Assembly: GCA_010094045.1 (NCBI GenBank)
Contig: ML986889.1
Coordinates: 1 to 22,254 of the forward strand
Source: Lojkania enalia
Lineage: Eukaryota; Ascomycota; Dothideomycetes; Pleosporales
DNA length: 22,254 nucleotides
Direction of reading: 5' to 3'
The notes below the pieces were generated by a model. That model was not told the origin of the DNA. It made no database searches and saw only the letters and a program-made list of their open reading frames with translations. The position numbers were made by a program, and so were the translations under genes. This document shows positions 1 to 9,613 of this stretch, one piece after another. Within the stretch, counting starts at the first letter, position 1. Every line of letters begins with the position of its first letter.

Positions 1-20
1 CCCCCCTCTCTCTCTCTTCT
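1..20. repeat. C-run followed by TC microsatellite
   Basis: The window opens with six C followed by about six CT/TC dinucleotides and a short pyrimidine tail. It is a simple low-complexity tract. It lies downstream of the stop codon of the minus-strand His-rich gene, so it could fall in that gene's 3' flank. No function can be inferred. Confidence 0.6.
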
Positions 21-99
21 AGCATATCCTTTCGTAAGTATTCACCGGCGAACGGCCGCAGCCGTCTACCGCTAGCATAGGCTCGCAGAAGATGTTGCA

Positions 100-477
100 C
101 TACCGCCGCCGCCCGCTAATAATGTCCAAAACGAACCCGATCGTGCGATATAGACTCTCCCCCCAGCTCGGCCGGTGCTCGAGCTCGGCATCGGAGCTTG
201 AGTGATGGGAGTGATGGGAGTGGTGGGAGTGGTGGGACGTGGTGCGTGAGTGGGACGGGGGAAGGAGTTGGGGTTGTGGTTGAGGTTGGGCGTAAGGTTG
301 CATGTCTTGGTTGTGGTGTGCGTGGGTGTGGGGGATTAGGGCTTGTTGGGGGTAGTCGGCTGGTTGCGGTTGGTAGTAAGGGTCTTGTGGTTGTTGGTTA
401 TATGGGTCGTGGTGGTTGTACGGGTCGTGGTGTGGGTAGTGGTGGTGGTGGTGGTGTTGGGGTGGGTAGGAGGACAT
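100..477 (-). CDS. small His/Pro/Gln-rich low-complexity protein
   Basis: A 125-residue frame with no recognised family. It is chosen to start at the ATG at 477..475, which has A at -3; the open frame runs upstream to 684 but only with a GTG, so the ATG is the sensible start. The stop is TAG at 102..100. The N-terminus has six consecutive His, then tandem HHDPYN units, then a Pro/Gln/Tyr-rich stretch, then four HHS repeats (written on the plus strand as a TGGGAG/TGATGG repeat), then an acidic patch (SSSDAELEH). The C-terminus is different in kind: a hydrophobic/amphipathic tail WGESLYRTIGFVLDIISGRRR-like in character, ending in three Arg. The protein is probably disordered apart from this tail, which may contact membrane or a partner. 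Metal binding by the His runs is possible but unproven. It could be a fortuitous frame; the conserved-looking C-terminus argues against that. Confidence 0.5.
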   Translation of the reverse strand: MSSYPPQHHHHHHYPHHDPYNHHDPYNQQPQDPYYQPQPADYPQQALIPHTHAHHNQDMQPYAQPQPQPQLLPPSHSRTTSHHSHHSHHSHHSSSDAELEHRPSWGESLYRTIGFVLDIISGRRR

Positions 478-2932
478 TGTGGATGCGTATGCGAGGTGTT
501 TAGATGTCGGTTTTGCGTATTGAAGGTTCTTTATCGAAGGTGGCGTGGTGCGGTGCGGAAGTTTGATGCGCTTAATAGCTGTCCGCGCTAGATTCTCAGT
601 TCTATAAGTCTTTTGCTCAAGGTCGAAGTTGAGGATTCGGTGTATGAATGGTTTCGAGTGCGGACTCGAAAACTGAGTCTTCACTTTCGATGATTTTATG
701 TTTCACGGGTAAGCGAGAGAAACCCTTGACGATGTTCTTGGCCTCGTTGCGGGTCTCGAGATCCGGTTTTCGCTATCGCTGGTCGCTGATCACTGACCGC
801 TGGATTCCTTGATGTAAAGCTAACGTTTCGTCTTGAAGATCCGCAGCGCAAACGTCCGCCAAAAAATTATACGTGTACTCGAACAGTATAATAAATGAAT
901 CGTAGACTGGCAATGAGTAATAATAAGTAGTAGCTTAACAAACTCTGCAGCGGGCCTGACCCCCGCCAGATCTTTCCACCACGATATATAAGCGTCGCGA
1001 GTGCGCGAGCAGGGACATCACGAGCACATTACACAGCCTTGCCTGGATAACGTGCGGGTGTTCCGACTACCCAATCACAAGACGGTGTGCTCGGAACCCC
1101 TTCAATTTAGTCTGAACTACGGCGTGCGGGTTGGCGTCGCGCGTAAGTCATAGGCGCTGGTGCGCTGATTGCCCTCTCAGCTAACATATTCGGTCTTCGG
1201 AGGGTCAGAGGACCACAGGGGTTATGATGTCAAAATGCCTTACGGGGCTTGGCGAGTTGTTTGCCTTGAGGGCCTTGTGCCTGGTGGTGGTGGGTAGATG
1301 GTGGGGTAAGGGGAGAATTTGTTGGTCGGGAGTAATAATTACACAGCGCCGATCTGTCTATCGGCCAGGTAGATAAATACCGGTGAAGTTTGAATGAGAG
1401 CTGAGGCGGTCTGGTAGTATTGAAATGCTGATCTGTGTTCATGGGGCGGTTGCTACCTACACAGTTTGCTCAATTGATGGATGTGTTCAAATTGAAGTGG
1501 ACATGAGAAGTCTAGAAATTTAGTACCTCGTTCACGATTCACACAGCTATGACGTTGCTCAAAAATTAGCTACTTCGTTTTCCCAAGTCCAAGTCCTGCT
1601 AATTCGAAAACCCGAAAATGCCATAGAAGAGTCGGACGCTTGTAGCTCATTTACGTTGAATTAATCTGGCTTATCAAATATATATGGTACATAGTCCCTC
1701 AACTCCTCTGCATACGCTAGGCGTTAGTAGTTGGCCTCAATCCGTGGAATGTTTTGACGAAGCCATTTTGGACGTTGCCTAAGATATCCTATCCCTAAAT
1801 ATGATTCAGTTTTCTAGGAACTACGCTACCTGCAACCCGCCCCTCATGGCTGTTAGTCTCTAGATAGATGCACCCTTTCGATCATGCTCCTAGCATCTTT
1901 CCATATTCGCTACCGCAATCCTTCGGAAAGGACTACTATATAGATGTATGCTATGGGAATCCGGGTAGGCCCCGCGAGACACCACAAATATATAGACCAT
2001 GGTCGGGCAGGGACCGAAGAGGAATGATTCTCGTGAGTACTACGTGTCATAGTCTAGAGTCCCTGTCATAGTTTCAACAAGTCCGTCTTACGTTTGAGCC
2101 CTAGAAATGGATAGAATCCATATCTAAATCGAGGCGTCTGTCAGAGACGGGCTTGAGATAATTCTAAGCTGTAATGCACTCAAGAGATGAGACTATGAAG
2201 CAAATACTTCGGGCACGGTAGGAAAACTGACTTAATGCTCATGCTGCTGGCCGAAATGCATTGAATTATTGTGCGATCTTCTGGGGTTTGTATTCGCAAA
2301 GAATGCCTTGTGAACGCGTTTATTCTCCGAATGGCCTTCTCCATACATCATATACTTTGCGCCCGTAACATTTATAGATGCCTAACTAGGATAAGTTGAG
2401 TTTGACTTTTGTTGATTCAACGTGCGTATGGGGCTGCAGTGGCGTCAGAAACGTGCTCAGTCTGGAACCGAAGTGGGATGTGGCTGGTGAGCACCGCCAT
2501 TTCTTCAGCCTCTGAGATTTGCTGCCTGGCGCAATCCAAGGCACCCAAGGAAATCATCGACAGAGCATCCACCGCAGGGTAGACCATAGGTCATCCCACC
2601 GGTTCCTCTCTGACGGCTTGATTCCCCGGTTTGCCGAAGTCAGTCAGCAGCCAAGCCACATATCGTCATGCCTGTACCCCACTATTCGCGGGGCTGTGCC
2701 ATGACTGCGCCTCGTCAGTTCACACCCGACGCACGGGGATTTATGTCTCGGTCCTTCTTTCCCTTGACTCTGCTACAACGTCCTTTCTTATACAGCAAAA
2801 CTTCCTCGACTTCGCTTTCAATCAAACCTTCACTAACAACCAGCATTTCAAGCGCGCAGCGGCCGCCACCCCGTGCGCGAACGACACTTAGACCCGACAC
2901 GTCAGGCCATAAGCACTGCCGTCTATCTAGAG
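478..2932. other. long intergenic stretch, no credible gene; includes annexin promoter side
   Basis: About 2.4 kb lies between the divergently oriented His-rich gene and the annexin. Only short open frames occur (for example 1230..1442 minus and 1868..2071 plus). None has recognisable composition, family motifs or an ATG in a persuasive context. A TATATAAG motif lies at 985..992 but I cannot tie it to a gene. The last 200 bases or so before the annexin ATG are rich in CT and CAA/ACA motifs, as often seen in fungal promoters and 5' untranslated regions. No tRNA or rRNA was recognised. Confidence 0.5.
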
Positions 2933-4461
2933 ATGTCGTATAACCAGCAGCAGGGTTACCCACCCTATCAGGGGAGTAAGTAGATAGTCCATTTCCCGGT
3001 TACGAACAACACCGCCCTGCATCAGTTGATCGGCACTTGGCGGCTGAGAAAATGTGGACTGACCTCTATAAAGATTCCCCAGTTCCCCCTCAAGGTTATG
3101 GACAGCCTCCTAGCCAATACCCAAACCAACAGAACTGGAATCAGGGCCCACCAATGAATCAACAGCAGTACCCGCCGCAACAGCCTTACGGCGCTCCACC
3201 TCAGCAGCAGCAGTACGGAGCCCCGCCTCCCGGACAGTGGAATGCGCCTCCGCCTCAGCAAAGTTGGAATCAAGGACAGGGTCAACAAAACCAACCTTAC
3301 AATACCTACGGCCCTCCTCCAGGCCAACAAGGCTGGAATCAGTATCCTCAGCAGCAACCCTATCCTCCACAACCTTATGGCGCTCCGCCGCAGCAGACAT
3401 GGGGCAATCAACCGCCCCCAATGGCCCAGCCCTACGGCCAACCACCACCACAACAGCAATTTGGCGCTCCAGGCCAAGCCCCACCTATGGGTCCGCCAAC
3501 TCAGCCATCGCTTGGCTATGGACCTATGCAGACTGCTCAGATTGATGTCTCTGCAGACGTAGAAGGCCTCCATAAGGCAATGAAAGGGTTTGGCACCAAT
3601 GAGAAAGAACTCATTCGTATATTAGCCAAGAAAGATCCCATCCAGGTCAACACTATTCGAACGAGCTACAACCAACGTCTGATGAAAGACCTTATCAGGG
3701 ACCTTGAAAAGGAAACGTCAGGCTATTTCGAAAAAGGGCTAGTTGCCATTGCTAGGGGTCCGCTCGCTAACGACGCGTACACACTATATGACGCAATCAA
3801 GGGCGCTGGAACCGATGAGCAGGTCATTGACGATGTACTGATTGCAAGGAGTAATGCCGACATCAATGCCATCAAGGCTGAATACGCAAATATATTCAAG
3901 AAGACACTCGAATCCGATCTCAGGGGCGACTTGTCAATGGGCACGCAGGATATGTATATGCTCATCATCTCAGCGCGCCGAAATGAAGATTCCATCGGCG
4001 TCTTTGCTCAACAAGTTGATCAGGATGTCACTGCTCTACAAGACGCATTGGGCAGTCTCATTGGCAAGAATAGTTCAAGGGTGTGCGAAGTGCTGCTGAC
4101 GAAGAACGACGCACAAGTTCGTGCCATCTGCTCAGCTTATTCTCAGAGATACGGAAAGACCCTTGACAAGGTTATCAAGTCAAAGTTCTCCGGCCACATG
4201 GAGAAGGCACTCTGCCTATTCATTGAACGCGCAAACAACCGTGCCGTAAGCGACGCTATCCAACTTGAAGACGCAATGGCAGGTATGGGGACGAAAGACA
4301 AACTTCTGGTACAAAGAGTCGTGCGTGCGCACTGGGATCGTCAACATATGCAACAGGTCCGTACAGAGTTCCAGAAGAAATACGGCAAGGACTTGGTCGC
4401 CAGGATAAAGGGTGAGACAAGTCGGTACTATGAGGATCTAATGGTGGCCTGCGTTCAGTAA
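2933..4461 (+). CDS. annexin with Pro/Gln/Tyr-rich N-terminal extension
   Basis: Predicted calcium-dependent, phospholipid-binding annexin of 473 residues, likely cytosolic and acting at membranes. Exon 1 is 2933..2975 (ATG, then YNQQQGYPPY), followed by a 107-nt intron 2976..3082 with donor GTAAGT, branch-like CTGAC at 3059..3063 and acceptor CCCCAG. Exon 2 is 3083..4461, and the reading phase matches across the junction. An AAG acceptor shortly downstream is a possible alternative. Residues 1-165 or so are a low-complexity tail with repeated YGAPPQQ/QPYG motifs, like the tails of annexins A7/A11. Four annexin repeats follow. Type II calcium loops GxGT are seen in repeat 1 (183-186, acidic cap E225), repeat 2 (255-258, cap D297) and repeat 4 (415-418). 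Repeat 3 has GKNS and has lost the loop. Repeat 4 has about two extra residues between loop and acidic cap (E459). The first ATG is used; without exon 1 the long frame would need a TTG start. Confidence 0.92.
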
Positions 4462-5445
4462 TTCAACCATCTCTCTCTCTGGATCCATCTCATTTGTTCA
4501 CAATCAGGATACGATTATGATTACGCTGTATCCCACTGGTAACTAGATTGAGGTATGAGTATGGATATCACAATTCCCAATTTTTCATGACTTGACGACT
4601 ATACGGATTGGTCAAGGCGGTTTTAGAGCATCTCCTAAATTGTTTCCTTGTAGTGTATGTTTAGGGTTATGAAAAATGTTGAATGGAAACCAACTCCAGC
4701 GCTACGGTTAAGAAATGGTGTTATTTCTACTAGAGTCTTGAAACTTTACTTACGGTAGTATTACACCGATTAATTTTCCGACCTCTTATCTTCGGCAGAG
4801 TATCTGTAAGGTATCAGGACAGATGAGGATATCCGCGTCGATCGATATCTACGGAGGATCGAAAGTATTTATACCGTTTGTCCTAGTGCGGCATTATATC
4901 AAGGCCAGTCCCCAGTAGGAATCGCGCGTTATACAACCTACAGATCCCACCTCAGATTTGAGCGATATCAAAGGGCTTGAAAGTAAAATGCTTGATTGTT
5001 TGGTGCAAAATCATGCTTCGACTGTCGGGATAATAACTTAAAGAAAACTATAGTACTCATCCCCACTTCAACTGGACACGGCGGCTTTGAATCCGATTTT
5101 TGTTCCGAGTATTCATCTCAACCTGTTCTACGTGCCGCAATTTTAGCACCCACTCCAGCAATCTTCATTGGACCTCCCATAGCAATAAATTATTGAGACC
5201 GATTTTCGCATCGAAGATCGAGCTAAATCTCGCCTGTTTAGTTGGGCGATCTCTTCGAAAGACTTAATGCTTATTGTTCCTTCAACTGCGCGATAAGGCC
5301 CACTAGCCCAGGCAGGGTCTCAGGCAACAGCAACTGTTCAGCAACAACACGTGTCTAATCAATTTTTCATGAAAAGGAAAGCCACCTCACGCAATCCTTC
5401 AGCGGTTCTTAAAAACTACACAGCAAAAATTCCTTGGACGGCATC
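4462..5445. other. intergenic, annexin 3' flank and promoter of next gene
   Basis: About 1 kb between two plus-strand genes. It opens with a short CT-rich tract just after the annexin stop. A 66-codon open frame at 4996..5196 has no recognisable features and is probably chance. The last 60 bases before the next ATG are A/C-rich (CACAGCAAAAATT), consistent with a fungal 5' untranslated region. No repeats or RNA genes were recognised. Confidence 0.5.
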
Positions 5446-6774
5446 ATGCATCCCATCAAGCTGTTATTCCTCCTGATCTCCTTCAACCCTATCTTGAGTC
5501 TCGGCCGCCGGTGGGAAAAAGGTGACGAATGTCCTGAATCCATCACTACCCTCATTCCCGGCTACAAATCCTTGGGCAGGGAAGGAACTTCGTTTGACAC
5601 CATGGCTTCAGTGCACTCTGCACTACTTTCTTGTCCCAACATAACTTCTTTAGACCTTCGCGTCACGCTCTTAGGATGCAGTGAATTCCCTGACCGATGG
5701 AACTTCCCCTTCAAACTAGAAGGCGGCGACAAATACCCACCACTCAAGTCGCTGCGACTCGAGGGATACAGATTTCTCGGCCAGGAATGGGAGGAGAGCA
5801 AGATATCCGAAATCGGGTATCCAGGGCAATGGCGCATAGAGAAGTTCTTCGACTGGTGGCGGTCGGGGAACCTAGAGAAGTATATGAAGTTTAGGAAGAT
5901 TGAATCTGCACAGAGGAGTAAAACGAACCTGGATCTTTGGTTGGATGCAATGGATTGGGAGCAGCTGGAGAGTCTAGCATTGATTGATAATCACGGGCAG
6001 GATGTGTTTTTGGAGAAAGCGGCCCCACGTCTTAAGTCACTACAGAATTTGGAGATTGAAGGTAAAGAGGGGAACACAACCCTTCGATTCATCGGGGGAT
6101 TAAGAGAAAATTCCCTGAGAAATCTTACCTTGACGGCTGGCTGGTCGACGGACGTGCTACTCCCAATACTGACACGCCACGGGAATTCAATCTGCTATCT
6201 AGATATCCACGCCAGAGAAAATTTGTATGAAACTAGCAAAGCGTTTAGTATTTCGCAGCTCTCGCTCCTCTCATCCATGGCTCCGAATCTTGCCCATTTA
6301 AGTACAAATATCCATCGAAATGGCATGTGGCCCTTGGAAATTTTCGACGCGATATCTTCAATAAAATCACTACAAACCGCAGAACTATGGCTCGACATTA
6401 CGTCCGAATGCCAACGCCAGAAGCCCGATCCTTATACTAGACAACTGAGTGAATGGGAGCGTATCCATCCGGGCGAGTGTGTGGGGGAGGATCGGTACCA
6501 AGCACCATTTGTGTCCGATAAGTCTGCCTTGGACGTATTCAAGGTTTTACGAGGAAAGAAGGTGGGCATGGAGCTGAAGGGGGTAACATTCTGGGTAGGA
6601 GACTGGATGAGAGCATGGGATGGTCCCCTTTACTTTCCAGACTGGCTGGAAGGAAAGAGGGCGAAGGTCGTTTGCAGTGTCGAAGGGAAATCGGAGGGAG
6701 AGGCGTGGTGCGTTGTAGAGGTGGGAGACAAGTACTGGGAAAGGGGAGGGTATCAATATTATGATGATTACTAA
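5446..6774 (+). CDS. predicted secreted protein with LRR-like segments, family not recognised
   Basis: A 442-residue single-exon frame starting at the ATG at 5446; the frame is open four codons further up but only from TTG. Residues 1-20 look like a signal peptide: a short basic N-region (HPIK), a hydrophobic core (LLFLLISF) and a likely cleavage near LSLG before the Arg pair at 21-22. The body has irregular leucine-rich segments of the kind seen in fungal F-box/LRR-like proteins (for example ITSLDLRV at 66-73, LKSLRLEG at 100-107, LESLALI at 174-180, LQNLEIEG at 199-206, LRNLTLT at 224-230). No F-box is seen, and the signal peptide argues for an extracytoplasmic place. Three N-glycosylation sequons are at N65, N210 and N226. 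The C-terminal third is rich in Trp, Gly and Tyr and ends YQYYDDY. An AATAAA hexamer lies at 6786..6791 just after the stop. Function unknown; no catalytic motif seen. Confidence 0.75.
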   Translation: MHPIKLLFLLISFNPILSLGRRWEKGDECPESITTLIPGYKSLGREGTSFDTMASVHSALLSCPNITSLDLRVTLLGCSEFPDRWNFPFKLEGGDKYPPLKSLRLEGYRFLGQEWEESKISEIGYPGQWRIEKFFDWWRSGNLEKYMKFRKIESAQRSKTNLDLWLDAMDWEQLESLALIDNHGQDVFLEKAAPRLKSLQNLEIEGKEGNTTLRFIGGLRENSLRNLTLTAGWSTDVLLPILTRHGNSICYLDIHARENLYETSKAFSISQLSLLSSMAPNLAHLSTNIHRNGMWPLEIFDAISSIKSLQTAELWLDITSECQRQKPDPYTRQLSEWERIHPGECVGEDRYQAPFVSDKSALDVFKVLRGKKVGMELKGVTFWVGDWMRAWDGPLYFPDWLEGKRAKVVCSVEGKSEGEAWCVVEVGDKYWERGGYQYYDDY

Positions 6775-6970
6775 GCCATAGCCCTAATAAAGGGCGCTTA
6801 AATTCGGTTAAGAACTACAACTAGAGTTTGGAATGAGTTGTAGTTTTGATTTGGATCCCTACAAAGCGGCGGAAGCATTCCCGTTGCTGATCAACCTAAA
6901 AAGGTATTCTGGACTTTTGTTTTTAGGATTTTGAATGGTTTATTATTTTTTCCGGTGGCAATCTCTTGCT

Positions 6971-7064
6971 ATTATAAAACAGGCGCTGCCATTATGAAAC
7001 AGACACTGCTATTAAAAAACAGATACTATTATAAAGCAGATACTACAATTGTGAAATAGACAAG
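6971..7064. repeat. degenerate 20-bp minisatellite, about five units
   Basis: Five head-to-tail units share the core ATTATRAARCAGRYRCTGC. Units 1 and 2 (6971..6990 and 6991..7010) are 20 bp. Units 3 and 4 (7011..7027 and 7028..7044) are 17 bp. Unit 5 (7048..7064) is the most diverged. It lies in the otherwise featureless spacer 6775..7105 between the secreted-protein gene and the decayed minus-strand gene. Unit differences are mostly single substitutions, which suggests an old expansion by slippage or unequal exchange. Confidence 0.75.
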
Positions 7065-7105
7065 GCGTTGGCATGCAAAGCAGGTCGGCCTATTAAATCG
7101 TTAGG

Positions 7106-7605
7106 TTAGCCATTTGTCTGCCGAAGATACGTGAAATGCGTTAATGAGTTGACCTGGCTTGCAACATAGTGGCTGCGAACGTTTCTACCGTCTTTCACGA
7201 AGTAAACCATTCCTTGACCTCTCATATCATAATAACAACCAGCTATGTTGACTCCTCGTCTCTGAATATCGAAAGGACCATGCCCTCTAGCCCCATATAT
7301 TCTACTCCGTGAGGCCAACATTGACCCTACCCTGATCAAGGTCGATATCTCCGTAGGATCCCCGAAGAATACGGACACGTCAACCCGAAGAAGCACGTTT
7401 CTATCCTTGAATTTGACGGCAATATCATCATGGAGAACCCAGAATACAAATAACCACTTGAGGTTCTAGGTCCTTTTTAAGTAGTTTGAACGGCAAGGTC
7501 GCTTCTATGCTCTCTCGAAAGTCAGCAACTTCTGTTTGGAACTGCTAAGTCCTTAGATGAAACTGGTTCTAAGAAACTCACCACCTTTTGGATCTTGAGA
7601 AAACT
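7106..7605 (-). pseudogene. decayed protein-coding gene, frameshifted, family not recognised
   Basis: Two coherent protein blocks read on the minus strand but in different frames. The upstream block runs 7605..7582 (SFLKIQKV) and, after an apparent 40-nt GTGAGT...CAG intron (7581..7542), continues from 7541 as FQTEVADFRESIEATLPFKL and onward to a stop TGA at 7430..7428. The second block, in another frame from about 7432 to the TAG-free end at 7106, contains DDIAVKFKDRN, GDPTEISTLIRVG, YGARGHGPFDIQRRG and GMVYFVKDGRNVRSHY. Composition of both blocks is protein-like, so one small indel near 7430 probably separates them. Weaker protein-like fragments lie further upstream (to about 7880) but with several stops. 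I do not recognise the family. A real gene with an unusual splice pattern is the main alternative. Confidence 0.45.
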
Positions 7606-8156
7606 CTAGTTAACTCGGCTCTTTTCCGTCTCATCACTATTAACAGAGGACTATGGCTTAAGCCGCCAAAATCCTGTTGAACGCAGTCGTCCGTAGTAGG
7701 AACGGAGGATAATCTTTATATCGGCGATATAATATGCTTAAGCTAACCCCACGCGTAATCACTTTGCATTCGTGTTGTATTGGTTTCCACAAGGGCGAGT
7801 TTCTTCCATTATGTAATAATACTCGGCTGTCATTTGCTCCCTAGGCAACTCCAAAGATGAAGCTAAAATGGACATCTTCGCTTATTTCACCCCACTTCTC
7901 CACATCCCTGTGTCGCTGACACCCGATGAGTCAAAATAGGATTTAAGAGTCCTCGGCCGAGATATTACGAACGGCAATAGGAGATATGCGCGGAAACAGC
8001 TCCTTTGCTTGGAGAAATTTCTTCAACACAGCGCCGCTGACGGTGTCCTTTATCTGCATAGGATTAAGAGAGCCGTCCTACAGCGTTCTATTGGGAGATT
8101 CAAGTTGTGGATGAAGCTGGTTGTGTGACACAATAAATTCAGAAATGAAGAACCAA
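7606..8156. other. spacer with possible extra remnants of the decayed gene
   Basis: On the minus strand a 38-codon ATG-started frame (about 7880 to 7766) and short stop-interrupted frames down to 7606 resemble fragments of an N-terminal region. I cannot join them confidently to the block at 7106..7605. On the plus strand nothing coding is seen; the right end is the promoter side of the dehydrogenase gene. Confidence 0.3.
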
Positions 8157-8167
8157 ATATATAAATA
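8157..8167 (+). promoter_or_regulatory. TATA-like element upstream of the dehydrogenase gene
   Basis: The sequence ATATATAAATA lies about 100 bp before the ATG at 8268. It is followed by a C/T-rich stretch (CTTCTCCCC, CTCCCTCC) typical of fungal transcription start and leader regions. It is called only on motif and position. Confidence 0.45.
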
Positions 8168-8267
8168 GGGAAATTGCAGCTTCAGCCTTTCTTCACATCT
8201 GTGACTCGGCTTCTCCCCAGGTTCAATCTTCCACCGACTCCTGAATTTCTCCCTCCATCTGTTTACC

Positions 8268-9223
8268 ATGCCTCAACTAGTTTGGCTTGTTACGGGATGC
8301 TCTTCAGGATTTGGAGAGCAATTCGTGCATAGTATCCTAGCGAGGGGAGACAAGGTAATTGCTACGGCTCGGGCTTTGGAGAAAATCAGCCATCTCGAAC
8401 AGGCTGGTGCAGCGGTCTTACAACTCGACATCACAGCCAGCCAACAAAGTATTCGCAATACCATTTTACGGGCATTGGCTATCTACGGAAAGATAGATTT
8501 GTTGATTAACAATGCTGCTTATATTGCTGTTGGAACTTGGGAGGATCTTGAGTGAGACTTCTAGATACGTGGACAATCCGTACATGTACTAATTATTTTG
8601 TAGGTACGAGGATTGGCTCGCCCAGTTTGATACAAATGTATTCGGCACAATCAAAGTCACGCGCGCATTGTTACCTCACTTCCGCGAACGGCGATCGGGG
8701 ACGCTGGTTTTCATAAGCTCTCTGTCAGGCTGGATTGGACACGCATTCTGCAGCGCCTACGCCGGTTCTAAATTTGCCTTGGAAGGTGATATGGTTGTTT
8801 CCAATTGGTCTAGAGGGTAATTGCTAATGGTGAATAGGAATCGTGGAAGGGCTTTGGCGGGAGACTGCTCACCTCGGCATCCGGACGATGTTGATTGAGC
8901 CAGGCAGATTCAGAACAAACCTCCTTTCAACCAGCAACATGAAAGCAGCACGTTCCGAAATTCCAGATTATGCGGTTTCATCAGAAAATATGATTGAGGG
9001 CTTGGCGAAAGAAGATCATGCACAACCTGGAGATCCGAAAAGACTTGTGGAAACTATCCTGGACATGGTACGAAGAGAAGGAGTTGCAGAGGGGAAAGAA
9101 ATTCCGTTCAGACTACCACTTGGTGTAGATGTCTTTGATGATATGAAAGCTAAATGCGAAGAAACGCTAAAGCTTTTGGATGAGTGGAAGAAGGTGATTA
9201 GAAGCACGGATTATGCAGAATGA
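8268..9223 (+). CDS. classical short-chain dehydrogenase/reductase (SDR)
   Basis: NAD(P)-dependent oxidoreductase of 283 residues after splicing; the substrate is unknown. Exons are 8268..8551, 8604..8785 and 8838..9223. Both introns are 52 nt: 8552..8603 (GTGAGA, branch TACTAAT at 8587..8593, TAG) and 8786..8837 (GTGATA, GCTAATG, TAG), and phases agree. The Rossmann fold shows the cofactor motif TGCSSGFG (9-16), NNAA (81-84), structural Asn N106, catalytic Ser S134 and YAGSK (Y147, K151), and then PGRFRT after the active site. Length and motif spacing match classical SDRs, of the branch that includes retinol-dehydrogenase/17-beta-HSD-like proteins. The start ATG sits in an ACCATG context. 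No signal peptide or membrane segment is evident. It is convergent with the three-domain gene; the two stops are about 390 bp apart. Confidence 0.93.
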
Positions 9224-9613
9224 ACTCCCGAGATCTTTGAGAGAAATCTATTTTCTACATGAATCACTCAGCCATATAGTTATCTTGACCGACTGTGCCC
9301 TCCGTTTATGTTTTCATTATTTTTGGCATCCGGATTTCGCCTATTGTTTATTCTCATTCAAGTCGTATTGTCCGCAATTTATCGACCTGATTTCCTCCAA
9401 ATTTTACTTGTCTCCTCCTAGCATTATGCTTTCCTGGAGCCCTTCCGGAGTCGATATGACACAAAGTGTTTGAAGTTGCTTCTTGACCGTCGACGTGATG
9501 TTCTCTTCCGTTCCTATCAAATCCTCATTCTTAGCTCATGTTATACCCTACCTATTTTGACTTCAAAACGACTTCCCAAAGAATCCTTAAAGTCCGTTGA
9601 GATCTTGGGTCAG
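9224..9613. other. convergent intergenic spacer
   Basis: About 390 bp between the stops of the plus-strand dehydrogenase and the minus-strand three-domain gene. It must hold both 3' ends. It is T-rich on the plus strand. Open frames crossing it (9213..9473 and 9470..9718) have no protein-like features. No repeat or RNA gene is seen. Confidence 0.5.

Noticed and set aside
198..591. Plus-strand Gly/Val-rich open frames
   Set aside because: They are the complement of the His/Pro/Gln repeats of the minus-strand gene and have no features of their own.
640..760. Short inverted TTCGAGTGCGGACTCGAA as part of a tRNA or RNA hairpin gene
   Set aside because: It is a small palindrome only; no acceptor stem, anticodon arm or GTTCRA box at the right spacing was found.
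1230..2071. Short open frames at 1230..1442 (minus) and 1868..2071 (plus)
   Set aside because: Under 70 codons, no family motif, no splice partners that extend them, composition not protein-like.
3022..3573. Long minus-strand and alternate plus-strand frames over the annexin N-terminus
   Set aside because: They are shadows of the Pro/Gln-rich annexin exon; the repetitive codons keep other frames open.
4996..5196. 66-codon plus-strand frame
   Set aside because: No ATG in a good context, no motif and no support from neighbours.
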